A program made the position numbers and the translations under genes. From NCBI GenBank assembly GCA_949825025.1, contig OX463780.1:45302979-45366978 (forward strand): a stretch of 64,000 bases of DNA, in the 5' to 3' direction. Shown here in pieces: positions 60,101 through 64,000 of this stretch. The stretch's first letter is position 1. Every line of letters starts with the position of its first letter. The notes below the pieces were generated by a model. That model was given only the letters and a program-made list of their open reading frames with translations. It was not told the origin of the DNA and ran no database searches. This DNA comes from Siphlonurus alternatus. Taxonomy: Eukaryota > Arthropoda > Insecta > Ephemeroptera > Siphlonuridae.

Positions 60101-61935
60101 CAGGAATATGGAGGGACTGCCATATGGATCAACGTCAATACAGTGAAACCTCTCGCTGATACGTCTATGTTGGTACATGATAAGTCTGGAAAAAATTTTA
60201 ATCAAGTTTAATATTTGCATGATACTATACAGTGTAATTATTTTAATTCTTACGATGCATCGGAATGACTTGCAGTCATAAGATGTTCTACCCCATTTCT
60301 TGTTATGTTTTTCTTTATAGTCTCAACAGCTGGTGCTGAGAGATCATTAGCTGTGATTTCTTTAACTCCAGCTATTTCTTTTGCGTAACGAATACCCCGA
60401 AGACCAGATGCAGATAAAGCTTCTAAAATTGTGATGCCATTCTATATAAAAAAGAAAAAAAAAAAAGTAAAATCGATAATATAGACATTAATGTACAATA
60501 CAATAATATTTATTAATGGTGGTGTTGGGGGGGGGGGGGGTATTTCACAATAAATGAGCCGAGATGTAATTAATTATTCTCTTTCAAACTTTTTACTTGA
60601 CAAAGGGCAATCTAAGGCTTGAAAGACTGTACAGTATGTTATTGTATGTAATATCTCTGCCTTCTGTATTTTATATGGATATTAATTGTGCCGAGACAAT
60701 AGGGTTGCTCGATTCTCTTGTTTGTTTGTTGTTTTTTTTTGTTTTTTTTTTCACCGAGTGGTAAAAGCTGTTAGTCAGAATTAATTACTGTGGCACATTT
60801 ACATTTTATATTGCACGTTTAATATATAACCGTGTGATGTCCGTCCAGTCTCAGCAAAACTTCAGTGTAACCAACTTACCTCATATCTCTTTCCAGCTAT
60901 TGGTTGTATTTCCGATTCCAGTTCCATACATGATACATCATCACTAAAATTTGGTTTAATCTTCTCATGTTCCTTTATAATGTGGTCCTCCGCAATGAGA
61001 TTCAGCACTGCAACGCTGAAATTTTAAGCATATTATAAAAATACTGTTTTGTATGGTGGTAATTTTTTACCTCACATTCAATTTTAGTACTGTACAGTAC
61101 TGTATCATACGTATGCATTAACATTTACAGTAGTACAGTATATCAAATGCATGCTGGGCGCTCAAGGACAGAAGGAAGGATATCAGGCTCACAACAATGT
61201 ATAAAATAACAAGAGGAGAAAACGGATGGGAGGAGATGAGCGAGGGGGCAGTTAAACGAGGATATAGGGGAAGGTGGGACCACGAGTGGAAGTTGGAGTA
61301 TGAGGGTAGCAAGAGATAGTGGGGAAGTTTTCTTTTTACAGAAGAACGGTGAGAGAGTGGAGTCTGCTGGGCCGTGAGGTGGTGGAGGCTGGCAGTTCTG
61401 GGGAGTTCAAGAGGAGGCTTAAAAGCGAAAGCCTGGGACGAGCCTACGTGGTGTAACCACAATTACCGCCTAGTATCAACTTTTATCTATTTATCTATCT
61501 ATGCATACCAGAGTGCATACCTAATGTTCCCGACTGATTTTAGGATTCTTATGGGCCAAAAGAATAAAACAAAATAATTGTATCCCATTAACCAAATCAT
61601 CAATTCCTCAAAATTGCAACTTCAATATCAGTAACGTTCTGTATGTATATTGTACCACAGATTGTATACATATACTGTATACAATTTCCATATGCATACA
61701 TACTTGTAGAAGATACAAGAGTGCAAAGGGCCAGGGCCGAACAGTATGCATACCTGATGTCTCTGTTGAACTCCTGGACAGGGTTGTAAAATACACTTCT
61801 TGAGTCTACTTCTATTTTTGCTAATCCTTCAGTAATTAATGTACATTCCTTATCAGTGGAAATGTCACTGGACGTTGAAATAACATCAATATTTCCATGT
61901 GCATCTTGTTTACATGCCATTTCAACTTCTTCCAT
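56848..61935 (-). CDS. TRMT1: TRMT1, tRNA (guanine-26-N2)-dimethyltransferase
   Basis: Nine exons on the minus strand: 61754-61935, 60880-61015, 60254-60441, 59957-60185, 58898-59046, 58677-58833, 58328-58542, 57503-57811 and 56848-56986, total 1704 nt (567 residues; human 659). Phases agree at all junctions. The N-terminal catalytic part has [15 protein letters not shown], then [19 protein letters not shown] (SAM-binding loop) and [10 protein letters not shown] (DVDPYG at ~186-191, the family's catalytic motif). A four-cysteine zinc site follows with CTGC (303/306) and CQHC (339/342), then a C-terminal domain with [13 protein letters not shown] and a basic tail [15 protein letters not shown]. 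Family knowledge: it makes m2,2G26 in nuclear and mitochondrial tRNAs using SAM. It is head-to-head with MEAF6. Confidence 0.96.
57119..57193. repeat. AAAT tetranucleotide microsatellite in TRMT1 last intron
   Basis: About 18 AAAT/AATA units without interruption. Confidence 0.95.
59455..59640 (+). mobile_element. SINE-tail fragment in TRMT1 intron 4
   Basis: Contains CCTGACTAAGGTTTCCATGG, TTTCCTCAGTCACAACCAGG and CGAATGCTGGGATGGATTGC, followed by CCATGGCCGCCCCGG. It is related to the body of the 5S-headed SINEs here (CCTGACTGAGGTTTTCCACGG; CGAATGCTGG). It also resembles a repeat tail I know from arthropod genomes (ACACCAGGCAAATGCTGG-like). No head is visible. Confidence 0.6.
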
Positions 61936-61997
61936 CTTGGAAATCGATGCTCAGTTGTTATTTTTCCCGCGAGGTGAACAGCTGGCAGTCAACAAAA
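61936..61997. promoter_or_regulatory. 62-bp bidirectional promoter, TRMT1 / MEAF6
   Basis: Only 62 bases separate the TRMT1 and MEAF6 start codons. The segment includes TTTTTCCCGCGAGGTGAACA, with a TTCCCGCGA motif similar to E2F-type sites. Unless untranslated introns exist, both 5' UTRs must be very short or overlap. Confidence 0.6.
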
Positions 61998-63171
61998 ATG
62001 TCTACCAAAACAACTACGACTGCACAAGATACACGAGGAGAATTAGGTGAATTAGTGAAAAGAAAAGCTGAAATTGCGGTACGTACACATTTTAAAATAA
62101 ACTTCGTAAATTTTTAATCACTATGCATTGATTTTTTTATTGCTCATTGCCTATATTGCTTGAGGGAAGTGTGTGTTTTCATGATGTGCTTATGGGTGCC
62201 ATGACTGCTACAGTATGCATATTGGGGTCATATTACTGTATTTATACTGTATAGCATAATTATATACTGTATACACGCATTATCATAATTATCTAAACAT
62301 ATTGATACATATAGTAGACCAAGAAAAATGTACTGAATAAAAAATTTTAGACTTAATTTTTTTCTGCATGTTATGCATATCACTCAAATTAATATTGTTG
62401 TTGTTTTTGTATGCATACAGGAAACCCTAGCCAATTTGGAGCGTCAGATTTACGCTTTTGAAGGCAGTTACCTGGAGGATACACAGCTCTATGGCAACAT
62501 CATAAGAGGATGGGATCGCTATCTCGCCAGTAACAAAAACACCAACAGCAAAGCAGACAAGAGAAACCGAAAGTTCAAAGAGGCTGAGAGACTCTTCTCA
62601 AAATCATCAATTACCTCTATGGCTGTAAGATAAATCTGATGTTTAATTTTGCATTTTTGTAATTTTGATAAAGAAAGTACAATTATTATGTTTTTTCTGT
62701 TACACTTGTTGTAGTGTCTGGTGCTGATTTCTTACATTACCTCTTAATAAAATTTAACACTGCGTTAATAATCTAACCCTTCTAGCTCTGTTGCCCAACA
62801 AATGTAAGATTGCCACTTGATGTAGTTGGAAGTGCGAGGTTCGTGGACTCTCTTGTTCAATTTCGAACCTGAAACTTTGCAACAAGATTTATGCGCAGGA
62901 TTTCAACCTATCTGCAAAGTCTTAGCTTTTTCATAGATCAGTAAAAATTCTTCCACTTACGTCTACTTCTGGTCTACTTCTTACATTTGTTGAACTCTAG
63001 TCATGGGAGCAATGTAGCAGCAATTGGGAATATAATATATCTGTTGACTATTTGAACCCTACTCTGCTGTGAATTTTAATTAAAATATAAATGTATAGTA
63101 CATTCCTAACAATTGAATACTTTTTTTGTTTCAGGCTGTAAGTGGCCTCGTCGATCAGACACAAGAAAAAG
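61998..63171 (+). CDS. MEAF6: MEAF6 (Eaf6), histone acetyltransferase complex subunit, 5' part (partial)
   Basis: Three exons, 61998-62078, 62421-62624 and 63135-63171, give 107 residues before a GTAATT donor; further exons must lie beyond the window. It starts [20 protein letters not shown] and continues [40 protein letters not shown] and [19 protein letters not shown], almost identical to vertebrate MEAF6. Residues ~13-40 form the predicted coiled coil. Family knowledge: MEAF6 is a small scaffold subunit shared by NuA4/TIP60, HBO1 and MOZ/MORF acetyltransferases. The last visible exon reads [13 protein letters not shown] family-A MITE and part of another fill the following intron. Confidence 0.95.
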
Positions 63172-63413
63172 GTAATTATAAAATATGTACTGTAAGTGCA
63201 TTAACAAAAATATATTTAACTTCAGAATTAATTTCGCTACTAATTCTAATTTACTTACAACCTCCAATTTTGGGAAAGGGAAATCAAGATATTAGATACA
63301 GTACAAAAGCAATTTAATTTCAAAACTCTTTGCTACTTCACATGATTCATCTTCAAAACATATATACAATTCTGTATACTACATACCGGTAATGTAGCTA
63401 ATTAGTTAGTAAA

Positions 63414-63730
63414 TAGAGTATTGACCTCAAAATTTTTTATTGCAGATATGGATGGAGCGTGCAAAGTTATGCTACTCTGATTTTTTTCAGATTTTTTAGA
63501 GCCCGGGAACTATTTTTAAAAAATTATTGAAAGTTCTTTTTGTGACGTCACGAGACGCCGCTCCTTAAGAAAAAGATAGGACTTGCCGCCGCGTGACGTC
63601 ACAAAAAGAACTTTCAATAATTTTTTAAAAATAGTTCCTTTGCTCTAAAAAATCTTAAAAAAATCAGGGTAGCATAACTTTGCACGCTCTATCCATTTCT
63701 GCAATAAAAAATGTTGAGGTCAATACTCTA
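63414..63730. mobile_element. Family-A palindromic MITE, intact
   Basis: TAGAGTATTGACCTCAA at the left and TTGAGGTCAATACTCTA at the right, perfect over the outer 15 bases. The arms contain ATGCTACTCTGATTTTTTTC and TTTTTTAGAGCCCGGGAACT. The centre is GAGACGCCGCTCCTTAAGAA, with TGACGTCA at 63543 and 63594. This is the best-preserved copy in the window. Confidence 0.92.
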
Positions 63731-63780
63731 TTAAGACTAAAAAAAGAAGGCTAATTATACAGACGTTTTAAATTCTGCAG

Positions 63781-64000
63781 AAAGAATGGACAGTCTGCAT
63801 GAAAATTTGTTATTGCAGAAACGAATAGAGAGTGCAAAATTATGCTACTCTGATTTTTTTAATATTTTATAGAGCACGTGAACTACTAATAAAAGGATAG
63901 GACCTATAGGGGGTGTTCAAACCTGACCTTGTCAAAACTTTTTAGCAGTAGTTCCTGTCCTCTAAAAAAAATGAATAAATTTTAGGCTGATCCAACTAAT
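63781..64000. mobile_element. Family-A3-like MITE, left part, running off the edge
   Basis: TTATTGCAGAAACGAATAGA, AGTGCAAAATTATGCTACTC and TTATAGAGCACGTGAACTAC resemble the A3 left arm. GTTCCTGTCCTCTAAAAAAA at 63951-63970 starts the right arm. The end is outside the window. Confidence 0.65.

Overview
This is a nuclear segment of an animal genome, most likely an arthropod. It is AT-rich, has spliced genes with GT-AG introns and animal-type orthologues, and is crowded with non-autonomous transposons, two kinds of LINE remnant and a SINE with a 5S rRNA-like head. One SINE fragment near 59.5 kb resembles a repeat tail I know from arthropods. The phylum call is an inference; the species cannot be read from the sequence.

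I can assemble eight protein genes by conserved protein sequence, splice sites and phase. In order they are: the last two exons of TBL3/UTP13 (+, 1-844); MAD2L1 (-, 3871-9193, five exons); a CDK2AP1/2-like gene (+, 9606-9881); PEX2 (-, 11493-18561, seven exons); a PRPP-synthetase-associated protein (PRPSAP, -, 23353-32879, seven exons); a glycosyltransferase family 92 type II membrane protein (+, 47419-52914, four coding exons); TRMT1 (-, 56848-61935, nine exons); and the first three coding exons of MEAF6 (+, 61998 into the right edge). The assembled coding lengths (206, 286, 356, 571 and 567 residues for the complete multi-exon genes) keep frame throughout. MAD2L1/CDK2AP and TRMT1/MEAF6 are head-to-head pairs with 412 and 62 bp between start codons. 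The genes are housekeeping genes (ribosome biogenesis, mitotic checkpoint, chromatin, peroxisome import, nucleotide synthesis, tRNA modification) and do not form one pathway.

Most of the remaining sequence is repeats. The main feature is a 4.8 kb foldback element (27523-32316) in PRPSAP intron 1. It has a 9-bp target-site duplication, arms built from about 18 and 10 copies of a ~145-bp unit, and a centre of only about 25 bp. Several families of near-perfect palindromic MITEs sit in introns and spacers. Four of these families share the same inner arms but have different outer ends, and many carry the CRE-like octamer TGACGTCA. Other elements include a TTAA-flanked MITE family, a 1.57 kb terminal-inverted-repeat transposon, a 686-bp inverted-repeat element with a 9-bp duplication inserted cleanly into a LINE reading frame, two 5'-truncated LINE copies with matching 3' ends, and three SINE copies.

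The stretch 32.9-47.4 kb has no gene I can support. It holds LINE, SINE and MITE copies, TA and TTTA microsatellites, and two GC-richer islands of unknown meaning.
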